DNA of 64,000 nt from Microbacterium sp. nov. GSS16 (GCF_028198145.1 NZ_CP116338.1:372001-436000); one strand, 5' to 3'. Numbered from the stretch's first letter, positions 37,089 through 46,000 are shown. Translations and numbers: made by a program. The notes: generated from the sequence alone by a model not told the origin.

Positions 37089-37833
37089 TGATCACCACCT
37101 GCTGGAGGGCGGACATCAGCGCGGTCCACAGCCCGGTCACCATCAGGATGCCGAGGAGGACGAGCACTCCCCCGCCGACGATGTTCAGGGTGCGGATGTG
37201 TCGGCGCAGGAACGCGACCGACCGAGACGCCCACCCCCAGCCGAGGGCAAGCACGAGGAAGGGCAGGCCGAGGCCGAGCGAATAGGCCAGGCCCAGCAGG
37301 CCCGCACGGGCCGGGTCGCCGAGGTTCCAGGAGACCGACAGGATCGCCGCGAGCGTCGGGCCGATGCACGGTGTCCACCCGACGCCGAGCGCGAACCCGA
37401 GCAGCGGCGCGCCGAGCAGCCCGGCACGGGACTGCATGCGCGGGCGGAGGGTGCGCTGCGCGACGCCGAAGAACCCGATGAAGACCAGGCCGAGGATGAT
37501 CACCACGACGCCGAACACACGGGTCAGGGCGTTCGCGTACTGCAGCAGCAGCAACCCGAACGTGCCGCCCAGGATCGTCACGGTGACGAACACGACGGTG
37601 AACCCGGCTATGAACAGCGTCACCCCCAGCAGCAGCCGCGTGCGCTCCGCCGTCGCCGTGCGGGTCGATGCGCCCCCGACAGCGGTGGCGGTCGAGGCGC
37701 CGCCCAGATATCCGAGGTAGCCGGGCACCAGCGGCAGCACGCACGGGGAGAAGAAGGAGATCAGACCCGCAAGGGCCGCGATCGGGATCGCGACCCACAG
37801 CGCCCCGTCAGCGACGAGATCGCCGGGTTTCAC
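37069..37833 (-). CDS. ccdA: Thiol-disulfide transporter CcdA
   Basis: 254 residues with six helices of the DsbD/CcdA type. The two redox cysteines are in LISFFSPCVLPLVPGYLGYL near residue 32 and ALGVGWTPCIGPTLAAILS near 155. It passes reducing power from cytoplasmic thioredoxin to TlpA/ResA, keeping apocytochrome c cysteines reduced for haem attachment and possibly helping reduce copper-site cysteines. It overlaps both neighbours (four bases with tlpA, 20 with resB). Confidence 0.94.
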
Positions 37834-38429
37834 GGCGATTCCCCGAGGGCGTCGCGGACGAGGGTCGACAGGATGGATGCGCTCTGCAGCTGCCCGATGA
37901 TGCGCGCGGCGACCCGCCCCTCACGGTCGACCACGAGCGTCGTCGGAGTCGCCTGGATCGGGGTGACCTGCGCGAATGCCAGCTTGACCTTGCCGTCGTT
38001 GACGTCGATCACGCTGGGGTAGGTGACGTTGTTGTCCCGAGCGAAGGAGAGCGCCGTGGCGGGCTGATCGTAGGTGTTCACTCCGAGGAACGACACGCCC
38101 TGGTCCTGGTACTCCTGCCACATCTCCTCGAGCAGCGGCGCTTCGACGATGCACGGCCCGCAGGCGGCGTACCAGAAGTTCACCACCAGCACCTCGCCGC
38201 GGTAGTCGTCGCTGGAGACCGTCTCCCCAGTCTCGGTGACGCCCTCGAAGACGACCGGGTCGCCCCGCTCCCCCGCCGAGATCTCCACGACGCGGAAGTC
38301 TCCGGCGATGTACCCCTTCTCGTTCCCCTCCTGGTACTGCTGCGCCAGGGAGTCGTTCGCGGAGCACCCCGTCAGGGCGATGCCGCCCAGGAGCAGCGCT
38401 GTGACTGCGGCGATCATCCGGCGGATCAT
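37830..38429 (-). CDS. TlpA/ResA-type thioredoxin lipoprotein
   Basis: 199 residues. A lipoprotein signal (TALLLGGIALTGC, lipobox LTGC) makes it a membrane-anchored exported protein that itself needs lipid maturation. The thioredoxin fold has the active site NFWYAACGPCIVEAP (C-G-P-C near residue 95) and the cis-Pro region IQATPTTLVVD. It takes electrons from CcdA and reduces apocytochrome c or a copper-site protein. It overlaps ccdA by four bases. ATG 38429 is used because the lipoprotein signal starts there. Confidence 0.92.
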   Translation of the reverse strand: MIRRMIAAVTALLLGGIALTGCSANDSLAQQYQEGNEKGYIAGDFRVVEISAGERGDPVVFEGVTETGETVSSDDYRGEVLVVNFWYAACGPCIVEAPLLEEMWQEYQDQGVSFLGVNTYDQPATALSFARDNNVTYPSVIDVNDGKVKLAFAQVTPIQATPTTLVVDREGRVAARIIGQLQSASILSTLVRDALGESP

Positions 38430-38761
38430 GTGCGACGCACCTTGATCAGTGCTCCCGCGATCAGGAAGACGATGGCTGCGGCCGGCTGCGCCGCCGCCCA
38501 GATCGGCCCCGTGAACGGGAAGGGCACGACCGGGTTCCACAGGACGAGGACCGCGACGAATACCGGGATCCACCACCATTGGCGCGCCTGTCCCGCGAAC
38601 CAGGCCACGATCGCCGCGAGGATCGCTGTGACGAACAGCACCACCTGGAACAGGCCGCCGTTAGTCCACAGCGGAGTGGTGAAGAGCACCGCTCCCGCGA
38701 GCAGCCCCGGTGCGAGCGCGTTGCGCTGGAACGTGGACGGCGTGCGTTGTTTCGCGCTCAT
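38426..38761 (-). CDS. Small four-helix membrane protein (DUF6804-like)
   Basis: 111 residues with about four hydrophobic helices (LAPGLLAGAVLFTTPLW; LFQVVLFVTAILAAIVAWFA; WWWIPVFVAVLVLWNPVVPF; AAAIVFLIAGALIKV). The motif VLWNPVVPF resembles the LFNPxxP stretch of DUF6804 proteins. Function unknown. It overlaps lspA and the TlpA gene by four bases each, so it is firmly part of the operon. Confidence 0.7.
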   Translation of the reverse strand: MSAKQRTPSTFQRNALAPGLLAGAVLFTTPLWTNGGLFQVVLFVTAILAAIVAWFAGQARQWWWIPVFVAVLVLWNPVVPFPFTGPIWAAAQPAAAIVFLIAGALIKVRRT

Positions 38762-39276
38762 GCGGCACCTGCTTCCGCTCGTGCCGAAGGAGCCAGCTCG
38801 ACGTTGCGCCGCCGGGTCCAAGTGATGCCGAGAAGAAGGACGACGCCGATGCCGAGCGCGACGTCGGCGAGGTTCCCGATGAACAGGGTCCCGTAGGCGA
38901 GGAAGTCGGTGACGTGCCCGACCCCGAAGCCGGGCGGTGAGAACAGCCGGTCGATCAGGTTCCCGAGCGCGCCGCCCAGGATGAACCCGAAAGCCACCGC
39001 GAGCCCTGCCGTGCGTGCGCGGAGCGCGGCGATGATCAGCCAGACCACTGCGCCCGCTCCGACCAGGGTGAGCAGACCGGTGAATCCGGACCCGAGGGAG
39101 AGGATCGCACCCGGGTTGAACGCGAGCTGGAGACCGAACAGGTCGCCCAGGAGCGGGATCCGCGCCTCCTCGCTCAGCGTCGCGAGTGCGGCCGCCTTCG
39201 TGGCCTGATCGATCACCACGATCCCCGCCGCCACAATGGCAGCGACCGCGAGGTGTCTTGGCCGATTAGGACTCAT
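38758..39276 (-). CDS. lspA: Lipoprotein signal peptidase LspA (signal peptidase II)
   Basis: 172 residues with four helices. The catalytic aspartates are in GGALGNLIDRLFSPPGFG near residue 115 and LFIGNLADVALGIGVVLL near 145, and DQATKAAA precedes the extracytoplasmic loop. It cleaves lipoprotein signal peptides just before the lipidated Cys. ATG 39276 is chosen because AGGAG is seven bases upstream, while ATG 39282 is too close to it. Carried with lnt on the transposon, it is probably a second copy beside a chromosomal lspA. Confidence 0.93.
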   Translation of the reverse strand: MSPNRPRHLAVAAIVAAGIVVIDQATKAAALATLSEEARIPLLGDLFGLQLAFNPGAILSLGSGFTGLLTLVGAGAVVWLIIAALRARTAGLAVAFGFILGGALGNLIDRLFSPPGFGVGHVTDFLAYGTLFIGNLADVALGIGVVLLLGITWTRRRNVELAPSARAEAGAA

Positions 39277-40006
39277 CGGCATTCTCCTTCTCCTTCTTCT
39301 GCTGTGCCGCCCGATCACGCCGGCGCCGATCACGACCGGCCATGAACATCAGGAGTGCTGCGCTGCCCAGGAGGGCCGCTCCCCCGGCGACGACCAGGAC
39401 GGGAAGCGCATCGAGATCCGTGCTCGGCTGGCTGTGGATGTCGCCGTAGCCGGACTCGGCGGTCGGCGTCGCGGCCGGCGCCGCGGTCTCCGTGTTCTCC
39501 TCCGATGGGGAGGGGCTGCTCGTCGGCGTGGGGCTGCTCGTCGGCGTCCCCGTCGTCTCCACCATGAACGTGTACTCGTCGCTGATCGGGTGTCCGTCAC
39601 TGGACACCACCCGCCACCTCACCGTGACCTCTCCGACGACCAGCTGGTCGGACAGGTTCTGCGTGACCGTCGCCTCGAGGACCTCGGGAGCGCCGTCGAC
39701 GAGACTGCTGCCGTCTTCTGCGATGACCTCGATCGCCGTGGCACCCTCGAGCGTCTGCAGCTCGCCCGTGAAGGTGAGGGAGATCTCCGCCGGGGCGCCA
39801 GATACGGTCGCGGATGCCTCGGGGTAGGTGGAGAGCAGCTCGTCGTGAGCAGCGGCGGGACTCGCCGTGCCGAGAACGGCTCCGCCGATGACCAGCAGAG
39901 CAGACAGGCTGGCGGACGCGGCGAAACCACGGCGCCGGTTGCTCGACGTTCGAGAGGCCGAGAGCCTTCGGCGGCGGATGGATGTCATGAGTTCTGCTTT
40001 CTTCAC
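39266..40006 (-). CDS. CopC-domain copper-binding protein with C-terminal membrane anchor
   Basis: 246 residues. A signal peptide ends ASPAAA, leaving mature HDELLSTYPEASATV; an N-terminal His is the Cu(II) ligand in CopC. The beta-barrel domain ends VVSSDGHPISDEYTFMVE, with the family's DGHP motif. A Ser/Pro/Thr linker, one helix (VLVVAGGAALLGSAALLMFM) and a Lys/Arg tail follow. It binds copper outside the cell and may hand it to CopD/CtaG. GTG 40006 overlaps the previous stop (GTGA); ATG 39988 is the alternative start. Confidence 0.9.
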   Translation of the reverse strand: MKKAELMTSIRRRRLSASRTSSNRRRGFAASASLSALLVIGGAVLGTASPAAAHDELLSTYPEASATVSGAPAEISLTFTGELQTLEGATAIEVIAEDGSSLVDGAPEVLEATVTQNLSDQLVVGEVTVRWRVVSSDGHPISDEYTFMVETTGTPTSSPTPTSSPSPSEENTETAAPAATPTAESGYGDIHSQPSTDLDALPVLVVAGGAALLGSAALLMFMAGRDRRRRDRAAQQKKEKENADES

Positions 40007-41007
40007 GGGCGTTCGATGATGCGGCGGGCGATGGCCGTGGCATCCCGCCAGACCCCCGCGATGGTGTCGGAGCCTCTGCCGCCGTACTGGGGGATCCCGG
40101 CGACGAACAAGCCCGGTATCCCGGTCATGGCCCGCTGGGGAGGATCGATCCGGGCGCTGTCCGGTAGCCAGTCGTCTCCGGGAACGAATCCGGTGGCGAG
40201 GATCACAGAGCTCGGCGTGGCCACCGTTCCGTCGACGAAGGTGACGGTGCTCTTCCCGGCCTTTGCCACTGCGGGGCAGATCCTCACCCCAGCGTCACGC
40301 AGTTGCTCGTAGCTATCCCCGAACACCGGCTCCGATCGCGATCCTCGACCAAGGAGCTGCCGGCGCGGATAGCGCGTTGCCGGCTGGTGCCGACGAGCCG
40401 TGCGGACAGCCAGGGTCACCGCATGTGAGGGGGCGAGTTCGCGGGCCAGCTGTACACCGCTGTTTCCGCCGCCGACGATGAGCACATCGTTCGTGGAGAT
40501 CTGCCGCGGATACAGGTACTCGCTGCTGTGCAGCACGACTCCGGGCACCTGAAGTTCCGCTGCCCATGTCGGGATGCGCGGATGCGCGGCGGCGCCGGTC
40601 GCACACACGACGTTGCGAGTCTGCACCTCGCCTTCCGTGGTCGACAGGTGCAGGACCGAGCCGGACCCGCGCCGCTCCACGCCTGTCGCGCGCACACCCC
40701 AGATGGTCTTCACGCCGAGATCGCCTTCGACGTAGCTGAGGTACTCGATCATCTCGTCGACACGCGGCCGACGTCGTTGATCGCCCAGGAAGGGCAGGCT
40801 CGGCAGAGCGCTGTGACGGACGTCGCTGAGAAGCACCATCGAATGCCACCGGGAAGCCCAGCTGCGCAGGCCTGGCGCGGCCCCGTCGATCACGACGAAG
40901 TCCTGCTGGGGATGCAGTCCTCTCGCGACCAGGGCGGCCGCCACTGCGAGGCCGGCCTGACCACTGCCGACGACGATCACTCGTCTATGCGACAGGCCTG
41001 CCCGCAT
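40003..41007 (-). CDS. FAD/NAD(P)-binding flavoprotein monooxygenase-like oxidoreductase
   Basis: 334 residues with two dinucleotide-binding motifs, VIVVGSGQAGLAVAAAL near residue 10 (FAD) and DVLIVGGGNSGVQLARELA near 170 (NADP), plus ILATGFVPGDDWLPD near 270. This is the class of flavin-containing monooxygenase/CzcO-like proteins found in metal loci. No other clue to the substrate. The ATG overlaps the thioredoxin-like gene's stop and the CopC gene overlaps its own stop, so it is co-translated with envelope copper proteins. Confidence 0.85.
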   Translation of the reverse strand: MRAGLSHRRVIVVGSGQAGLAVAAALVARGLHPQQDFVVIDGAAPGLRSWASRWHSMVLLSDVRHSALPSLPFLGDQRRRPRVDEMIEYLSYVEGDLGVKTIWGVRATGVERRGSGSVLHLSTTEGEVQTRNVVCATGAAAHPRIPTWAAELQVPGVVLHSSEYLYPRQISTNDVLIVGGGNSGVQLARELAPSHAVTLAVRTARRHQPATRYPRRQLLGRGSRSEPVFGDSYEQLRDAGVRICPAVAKAGKSTVTFVDGTVATPSSVILATGFVPGDDWLPDSARIDPPQRAMTGIPGLFVAGIPQYGGRGSDTIAGVWRDATAIARRIIERP

Positions 41008-41714
41008 CACTCGTCACCGTTCACCGCTGCTTCGATGGCGTTCTCGAGGTCGTCCAGCTGCTGCAGCTGGAGCTGCTCGCCCTCGAGGAAGAACGTCGGC
41101 GTGCTGTTGACGCCGAGCTCCTGCCCCGCGTTGAAGTCGAACTCGACTCGTTCGAGCGTGGCGGGATCCGCGATGGCGGCGTCGTAGGCAGCCATGTCCA
41201 GGCCGATCTCCTCGGCGAAACCACGGAAGAGATCAGCGCGGGACTCCCGAGCCTCGCCCCACTCCGCCTGCGTCTCGAACAGCCGGTTGTACATCTCCTC
41301 AAGCCGATCCTGCTGGGCGGCGGCCTCTGCGGCGAGAGCCGCGTTCGTCGAGTTGAAGTGGCCCGGAAGCGGGAAGTAGCGCACCACGTAGGTGATCTCC
41401 CCGGCGTACTTCTCGCGAAGATCCTCCACGATCGGGTAGAACATCCCGCAGGCCTCGCACTCGAAATCGAGGAACTCCACGACCTCGACCGCACCTTCCC
41501 CACCGTCGTCGAGGATGTGCGAGCTGGCGTCGACGACGGCCGGGGGCTCGGCCGTCTGGCCCTCCGGCGCCTCGGGTGACGGAGTCGTCGAGCCTTGGTT
41601 GTTGATCATCACGTAGATGATCGCTCCCAGCACGAGGACGACAACGAGTGCTGCAGTGATCAGGATCGGACGCGCGCTGCGACCAGTGGCGCGCGGCTTT
41701 CCAGAAGGGTTCAT
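41007..41714 (-). CDS. DsbA-family membrane-anchored thiol oxidoreductase
   Basis: 235 residues. An N-terminal signal anchor (ILITAALVVVLVLGAIIYVM) is followed by a DsbA-like thioredoxin domain with the active site FLDFECEACGMFYPIVEDL (C-E-A-C) near residue 90 and cis-Pro VNSTPTFFLEGEQL near 210. It would form or shuffle disulfides outside the membrane. ATG 41714 is preferred over TTG 41726 because GGAG lies six bases before it. It is the second gene of the long copper/cytochrome operon. Confidence 0.9.
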   Translation of the reverse strand: MNPSGKPRATGRSARPILITAALVVVLVLGAIIYVMINNQGSTTPSPEAPEGQTAEPPAVVDASSHILDDGGEGAVEVVEFLDFECEACGMFYPIVEDLREKYAGEITYVVRYFPLPGHFNSTNAALAAEAAAQQDRLEEMYNRLFETQAEWGEARESRADLFRGFAEEIGLDMAAYDAAIADPATLERVEFDFNAGQELGVNSTPTFFLEGEQLQLQQLDDLENAIEAAVNGDE

Positions 41715-41808
41715 CAAGTACTCCAAACAGGATCAAACGGCATGGAACAGGCCCCGGGCGGGTACCCGGGTGCGAGGTGCCGTCCGCACAGGACGGCATG
41801 CCGAAATG

Positions 41809-42264
41809 TCAGGTTCGGGAAAGACCCAGCTGTGTCAACGACAGTGCCCCGGTCCGGGCAACGATGATGCGTACCGGGACGAGCGAGAGGGCCGCCCACC
41901 GAGGAGCGAGATACACGACTCCCCGCCGGCGCGAGAGCATGCGGGCGAAGATCACGAGGACGAGCCCGCACAGCACGCCAAGAGCGCACAGTGCCGCCCC
42001 GACAAGAACCCCCGTTGTCTCGTCGCTAGCGGAGCCCGCCAGGTGCTCGTCGACGGCGCTGCCGCTCTCCCCCACGGTGACGTGGGGATCGACGAGTGTG
42101 TTCACCAGGAGCGGTGAGGTCGAAGGGCCTTCGCTCTCAGAGTGCGATGCACCGGCCGCACCAAGTATCAGAAGCAGAGCCAGCACAACCGCAGTAATGA
42201 TCCTCGTTATCAACAATTGCTCGCTAAGCACTTCTGAGCGCTGCATCCGAGCCGAGGAAATCAT
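41809..42264 (-). CDS. Small membrane protein (DUF6153-like)
   Basis: 151 residues with two helices, ITRIITAVVLALLLILGAAG and VGAALCALGVLCGLVLVIFA, separated by an acidic exported loop starting SHSESEGPSTSP. This plan resembles DUF6153, a family found in actinobacterial copper loci; the match is by eye. The start is uncertain (ATG 42264 or 42246). It is probably the first gene of the minus-strand operon, 94 bases ahead of the DsbA-like gene. Confidence 0.6.
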   Translation of the reverse strand: MISSARMQRSEVLSEQLLITRIITAVVLALLLILGAAGASHSESEGPSTSPLLVNTLVDPHVTVGESGSAVDEHLAGSASDETTGVLVGAALCALGVLCGLVLVIFARMLSRRRGVVYLAPRWAALSLVPVRIIVARTGALSLTQLGLSRT

Positions 42265-42381
42265 CTCTGCAAGGGTACCGCGCCGACCTTTTGAGCCTCC
42301 TCCACGGAGGTGGATCCTGCTCTCTGGGCAGATGCTGTGAAGACGCATCTCGATTTGACCTGAGCGAATCGGACTATCTAC

Positions 42382-42399
42382 CGTTACAAATCGGTAACG
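42382..42399. promoter_or_regulatory. Palindrome upstream of the long minus-strand operon
   Basis: CGTTAC-AAATCG-GTAACG (arms 42382-42387 and 42394-42399) lies 118 bases before the first gene of the minus-strand operon and about 160 before the M23 gene. It is a plausible operator or promoter element. It does not match the CTAC/GTAG sites, so this operon may have a different regulator. Confidence 0.4.
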
Positions 42400-42562
42400 A
42401 TCGGGTCTGCGATCGAGATGAGCATTCTGCTCCACCGGAAGGACCACCATCATTTCAGGGCTACCCGAGCGCGCATCCGAGAAGGCGTCGACGTCGTCGG
42501 CAGACCCCGGCTCCCCCGATCGCCCCCTCCTTCGTCGCGATCTCCGTCACCAAGGCGGCCCG

Positions 42563-43372
42563 GTGTCGCAGAAAGCCACCACGACCCGCCAAGCCCCCGT
42601 CATTCCGCGGCACGGACCTGAAAACCGCGTACCGGCAGTGTCTGCGACACCTCCCCGCCGTCCACGCGCCCGGAGCCCGTGGGCACGAGCGAAGGCGCTC
42701 GGAGCCGCCCTCGCCGTCAGCGTGATGATCACCGGCGCCGCCCTTCCGGGAACATCCGACGCGGAATCGGAGCAGGTCGAGGCCGCGGTCACCGTTGACG
42801 CACAGTCATACACCGCAGGAGAGGACATCCGCGTCGAGGTCCTCCCTCGCGGAGACTTCTCCGCAACGACGGAGGAGGAGATCGCCGCGTCTCGCGCCCA
42901 GGCGATCACGGCCGCCGTCGCATCCGGCCGGCCCCTCTCGACAGCTGTGAACCTGCCAACAGCTCAACAGGTTCTCATGCCGTTGGCATCCGGCACCTAC
43001 TCCCTCAGCGACGGGTTCGGCGCCTCGCGTCCGGGTCGCTCGCACATGGGTCAAGACCTCGCGGCGTCGGTCGGGACGCCCATCTATGCGGCTGTCGAAG
43101 GCTGTGTTTCGCTCTCAACCGAGAGCAACAGCGGCTACGGCGTGAGCATTCAGGTCGAGAGCCTGCTCGACGGAGAGACGGTCAGCACCCTCTACTCGCA
43201 TCTGAACAGTGGGACCCGCGCGGTGGAAGTCGGGGACTGCGTCACTCCCGGCCAGTATCTCGGCGACGTCGGCTCCACCGGCTATGTCTTCGGATCCTGC
43301 CTGCACTTCGAGGTCCACATCAACGGCCGACCCATCGATCCCATGCCATGGCTCAGGGAGAACGTGGAGTGA
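42563..43372 (+). CDS. M23-family (LytM-type) secreted peptidase
   Basis: 269 residues. An N-terminal signal anchor follows a basic stretch (AKALGAALAVSVMITGAALP). A coiled segment comes before a LytM/M23 domain with metal ligands in RSHMGQDLAASVGTPIYAAV (HxxxD) and GSCLHFEVHINGRPIDPMPW (HxH). M23 enzymes cut peptidoglycan cross-links or act as non-catalytic activators; the ligands look intact. The GTG start has only a moderate ribosome site. It sits divergently from the copper operon and is the only wall-directed cargo gene. Confidence 0.88.
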   Translation: MSQKATTTRQAPVIPRHGPENRVPAVSATPPRRPRARSPWARAKALGAALAVSVMITGAALPGTSDAESEQVEAAVTVDAQSYTAGEDIRVEVLPRGDFSATTEEEIAASRAQAITAAVASGRPLSTAVNLPTAQQVLMPLASGTYSLSDGFGASRPGRSHMGQDLAASVGTPIYAAVEGCVSLSTESNSGYGVSIQVESLLDGETVSTLYSHLNSGTRAVEVGDCVTPGQYLGDVGSTGYVFGSCLHFEVHINGRPIDPMPWLRENVE

Positions 43373-43655
43373 GATCAGTTCGGCTCCGGAGGCGGGCTGA
43401 ACAACCGACCTACTGAGGCCGCACAGCGCACCGGGATGCGCCTTCGATGGGTGATCACATGGCGGTCGAGGGAGAGTCTGACGGCTCGCTCTCTCTGACC
43501 ACGCGATCGGCCTTCTAAGGCATGACGCCCTCCTTCCAACCGGAAAAACGCGGCATCAAACTCAGCGCGGTTCAGTCCTCCTGCCGAACGACGCATGTCC
43601 TAGACAGCGCCCAAGACGAAGTGTCAGACTGCTCTGTCCTGCATGAGGAGGTTCG

Positions 43656-43886
43656 ATGGGCGCTGAGAACGATTCTGGGGGCTGGAATCAGGTGATCGAC
43701 GGGATGATCGACCGCAGGGTTGCCGGCGTACCGACCGAGCCGGGCATCTACCGGCTGCCGTGCGGGGAGTGCTACGTCGACTTCTACATCGGCCCGGACG
43801 GCTCCGAGCACTGGCTGGTGCCTGGCGACCCCGCCGAGTACACCCGCGAGTCGGTCGCGGCCACGCGGCATGGCGAACATCCGTGA
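43656..43886 (+). CDS. Small hypothetical protein upstream of the phosphoesterase gene
   Basis: 76 residues, soluble, with GIYRLPCGECYVDFYIGPDG near the middle. The start is well supported (GAGGAGG before ATG 43656). Function unknown. The next gene begins six bases later and the third overlaps that one, so these three form an operon just downstream of the cargo and convergent with tniQ. Confidence 0.75.
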   Translation: MGAENDSGGWNQVIDGMIDRRVAGVPTEPGIYRLPCGECYVDFYIGPDGSEHWLVPGDPAEYTRESVAATRHGEHP

Positions 43887-43892
43887 GAGCGC

Positions 43893-44132
43893 ATGCACAC
43901 TCTCAATGCTGCAGCTATGGAGATCCGCCGCCGCGCGGAGGAGCACGGTGTCGACCCGGCGGTGTTGCTGGCCGAGCTCGCCGCGAACGTCGATGAGGCG
44001 AATGCGGCCGAGGAGGCGGAGATCGCGCAGATCGTGCGGGAGCGCACGGCGTCCGGGGAGAGCGTTCCGCTGGCGGATGTCGCTCGCCGGTTCGGGATCG
44101 ACCTTGAGGAGCGGATGGGCCGTGATGAGTGA
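43893..44132 (+). CDS. Small helical protein, antitoxin-like in style
   Basis: 79 residues, mostly helical and acidic (MEIRRRAEEHGVDPAVLLAE; VDEANAAEEAEIAQIVRER), ending VPLADVARRFGIDLEERM, a tail style often seen in antitoxins of toxin-antitoxin pairs. No family is recognised and the similarity is weak. It overlaps the phosphoesterase start by eight bases. Confidence 0.65.
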   Translation: MHTLNAAAMEIRRRAEEHGVDPAVLLAELAANVDEANAAEEAEIAQIVRERTASGESVPLADVARRFGIDLEERMGRDE

Positions 44133-44919
44133 GTATCCCTGGTTCGACTTCGATCAGGTCGACTACGTCACCTCCGACACGCACTTCAGTCATGCCCGGA
44201 TCAGCGAGCTCGCCGGCCGCCCGTTCGGCACGGTCGAGGAGATGGATGCGGAGCTGATCGCCCGGTGGAACGCCACGATCGGCCCCGATGATGTGGTGCT
44301 GCATCTCGGGGATCTCGCGCTCGGCCCGATCGAGCAGTCCCTCGCTCTGACGGCACGGCTGAACGGGCGCCGGTTCCTGGTGCCGGGCAACCACGACCGG
44401 GTCTCGCCTGCGACGCAGTCGAAGCGGGCGATCGAACGGTTCCGGCCGCTGTACGAGGCGACGGGGTGGACGATCCTTCCCGAGGTGATCGAGGGCACCC
44501 GCCGCGGGTACAGGCTGCTGGCGTCCCACTACCCCTACGCCGGGGACTCGCAAGACGCAGACCGGCACACGGCACACCGGCCCCGTTGGGACGACGGGAT
44601 GCCGCTGCTGCACGGGCACACCCACGCCCGCGACCACGGCCCGAACGGGCACCAGTTCCACGTCGGCGTCGACGCGCACGACTACGCCCCGATCCCGTTC
44701 ACCGTCATCGACGAGTGGATCCGCACCATCCCCGGCATCCAGACCCGCCTCGAGACCGCGATCAGTGAAGCCCGCCAGGTGATCGCCGGCTACGACAACG
44801 AGGAGCGTCCGGGCATGGGCGCGATCTTCTACGAGCAGGGATACAACGAGTTCCGCATCGTTCTCGGCGAACTCCTCGACGCCCTCGACACCTCAACGGG
44901 CGGCGCAGAACCGGCCTGA
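44125..44919 (+). CDS. Calcineurin-type metallophosphoesterase
   Basis: 264 residues. Phosphoesterase motifs are VTSDTHFSHARI (DxH) near residue 15, VVLHLGDLALG (GD) near 58, FLVPGNHDRVS (GNHD) near 89 and LLHGHTHARDHG (GHTH) near 170. The metal ligands are complete, so it is probably active on a phosphodiester, perhaps nucleotide or nucleic acid. ATG 44125 overlaps the previous gene by eight bases. Its position beside the tns genes suggests an accessory or defence role; that is inference. Confidence 0.87.
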   Translation: MSEYPWFDFDQVDYVTSDTHFSHARISELAGRPFGTVEEMDAELIARWNATIGPDDVVLHLGDLALGPIEQSLALTARLNGRRFLVPGNHDRVSPATQSKRAIERFRPLYEATGWTILPEVIEGTRRGYRLLASHYPYAGDSQDADRHTAHRPRWDDGMPLLHGHTHARDHGPNGHQFHVGVDAHDYAPIPFTVIDEWIRTIPGIQTRLETAISEARQVIAGYDNEERPGMGAIFYEQGYNEFRIVLGELLDALDTSTGGAEPA

Positions 44920-44932
44920 TCCGGACGGGTCG

Positions 44933-46000
44933 TCAGTGGAGGAGGGCGTCGGGCATGGGCCGGCGGCGGTCGAGCACCCGGTTGGCGGGTGCGGCGACGC
45001 CGGGCTCGTAGGGTTGCACCTGGATGCGGACGGTGCTGAGGTGGCGCAGCAGGCAGCTGCGGTGGCGTTGTGATGAGGCGACGAGAGCCTTCTCCAGCGT
45101 CGCCGGCCGCATGCTCGTGTGGCTCCGCCGCATCCCGTTCGCCGTCTCTACAGCTGTTTTCCCCTGGGTGACGATGCGTTCGGCGACCTGGTGGAGTTGG
45201 TCGGTCGTGGAGCTGTGCATGATCGTGATGACGGCGGCCTCGAGCGCCCAGACCTGCTGTGCCAGCCGGAACCGCGGGGTGAGGAGGTAGCTGGCGAAGG
45301 ACAGGTCGGTGAGCACCGTCGCTAGACGGACGATCTCCGGGTACGCGATCAGGAACACGCTGTCCTGGTCCACCGCATCAAGGCCGAACGCCGCCATGCG
45401 CTCGCGGAACCGGGGTGGGAGGTCCGCGTCGGCGGCCCAGTGCCGGATCAGGGTCGCGGCCAGCTGCAGTTCCCCGGTGGTCAGGCCGACGCCGCGTTTC
45501 CACAGCGATCCGGACAGGCACCGCTCGGCACGCATGTACTCGGGGAACCCGGTCAGGTCGACGTCGGCGCCGTCGAGATGCCAGCGGCGGTGCCGGTTGC
45601 AGACGGCCCCGCCGCGGCTGCGCACGGTCGTCTCCTCCCCGTGCACGCAGCGCCGACACGCGGCCCGCGGCTGCTGCGTGTATCCGCAGCGCCGGCATGG
45701 GTGCGGCGCCCACTCGTGGTGGTGGCAGCGGACATACATCGCGTTGCGTCGAGCGTCCCTGTCGAAGTGCCCGGCCGGCAGCCCGCCGAGGCGCTCCGCC
45801 CACGCCGCCGCGCGCTCCAGGTCGGGCCGGTACGGAGGGATCCCGGAGATCCGGGTGACGTGGATCCGCACCAGCGTCGGCGTGAGGGCGTTCGCGACCG
45901 CCAGGCGCGCGAGGTATCCGGTGACCGTCTCCCCCGCCAGCGGCCGCACCGAGACCGGGAGCGGCCGGACCTGATCCGGCGGGATCGGCGTCCTGCTCAT
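44933..46000 (-). CDS. tniQ: TniQ-family target-selection protein
   Basis: 355 residues. The TniQ N-terminal region opens LPVSVRPLAGETVTGYLARL, and two zinc-finger blocks follow: CHHHEWAPHPCRRCGY and AACRRCVHGEE, later CNRHRRWHLDG. TniQ/TnsD proteins choose the target and recruit the TnsC ATPase. Only one TniQ gene is present, with no TnsE and no CRISPR-Cas genes in the element. It overlaps tnsC by four bases and is last in the transposition operon. Confidence 0.9.
   Translation of the reverse strand: MSRTPIPPDQVRPLPVSVRPLAGETVTGYLARLAVANALTPTLVRIHVTRISGIPPYRPDLERAAAWAERLGGLPAGHFDRDARRNAMYVRCHHHEWAPHPCRRCGYTQQPRAACRRCVHGEETTVRSRGGAVCNRHRRWHLDGADVDLTGFPEYMRAERCLSGSLWKRGVGLTTGELQLAATLIRHWAADADLPPRFRERMAAFGLDAVDQDSVFLIAYPEIVRLATVLTDLSFASYLLTPRFRLAQQVWALEAAVITIMHSSTTDQLHQVAERIVTQGKTAVETANGMRRSHTSMRPATLEKALVASSQRHRSCLLRHLSTVRIQVQPYEPGVAAPANRVLDRRRPMPDALLH

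Noticed and set aside
42555..42567. Extra CTAC/GTAG operator ahead of the M23 gene
   Set aside because: Looked for it because of the adjacent copper operon; no such palindrome is present there.
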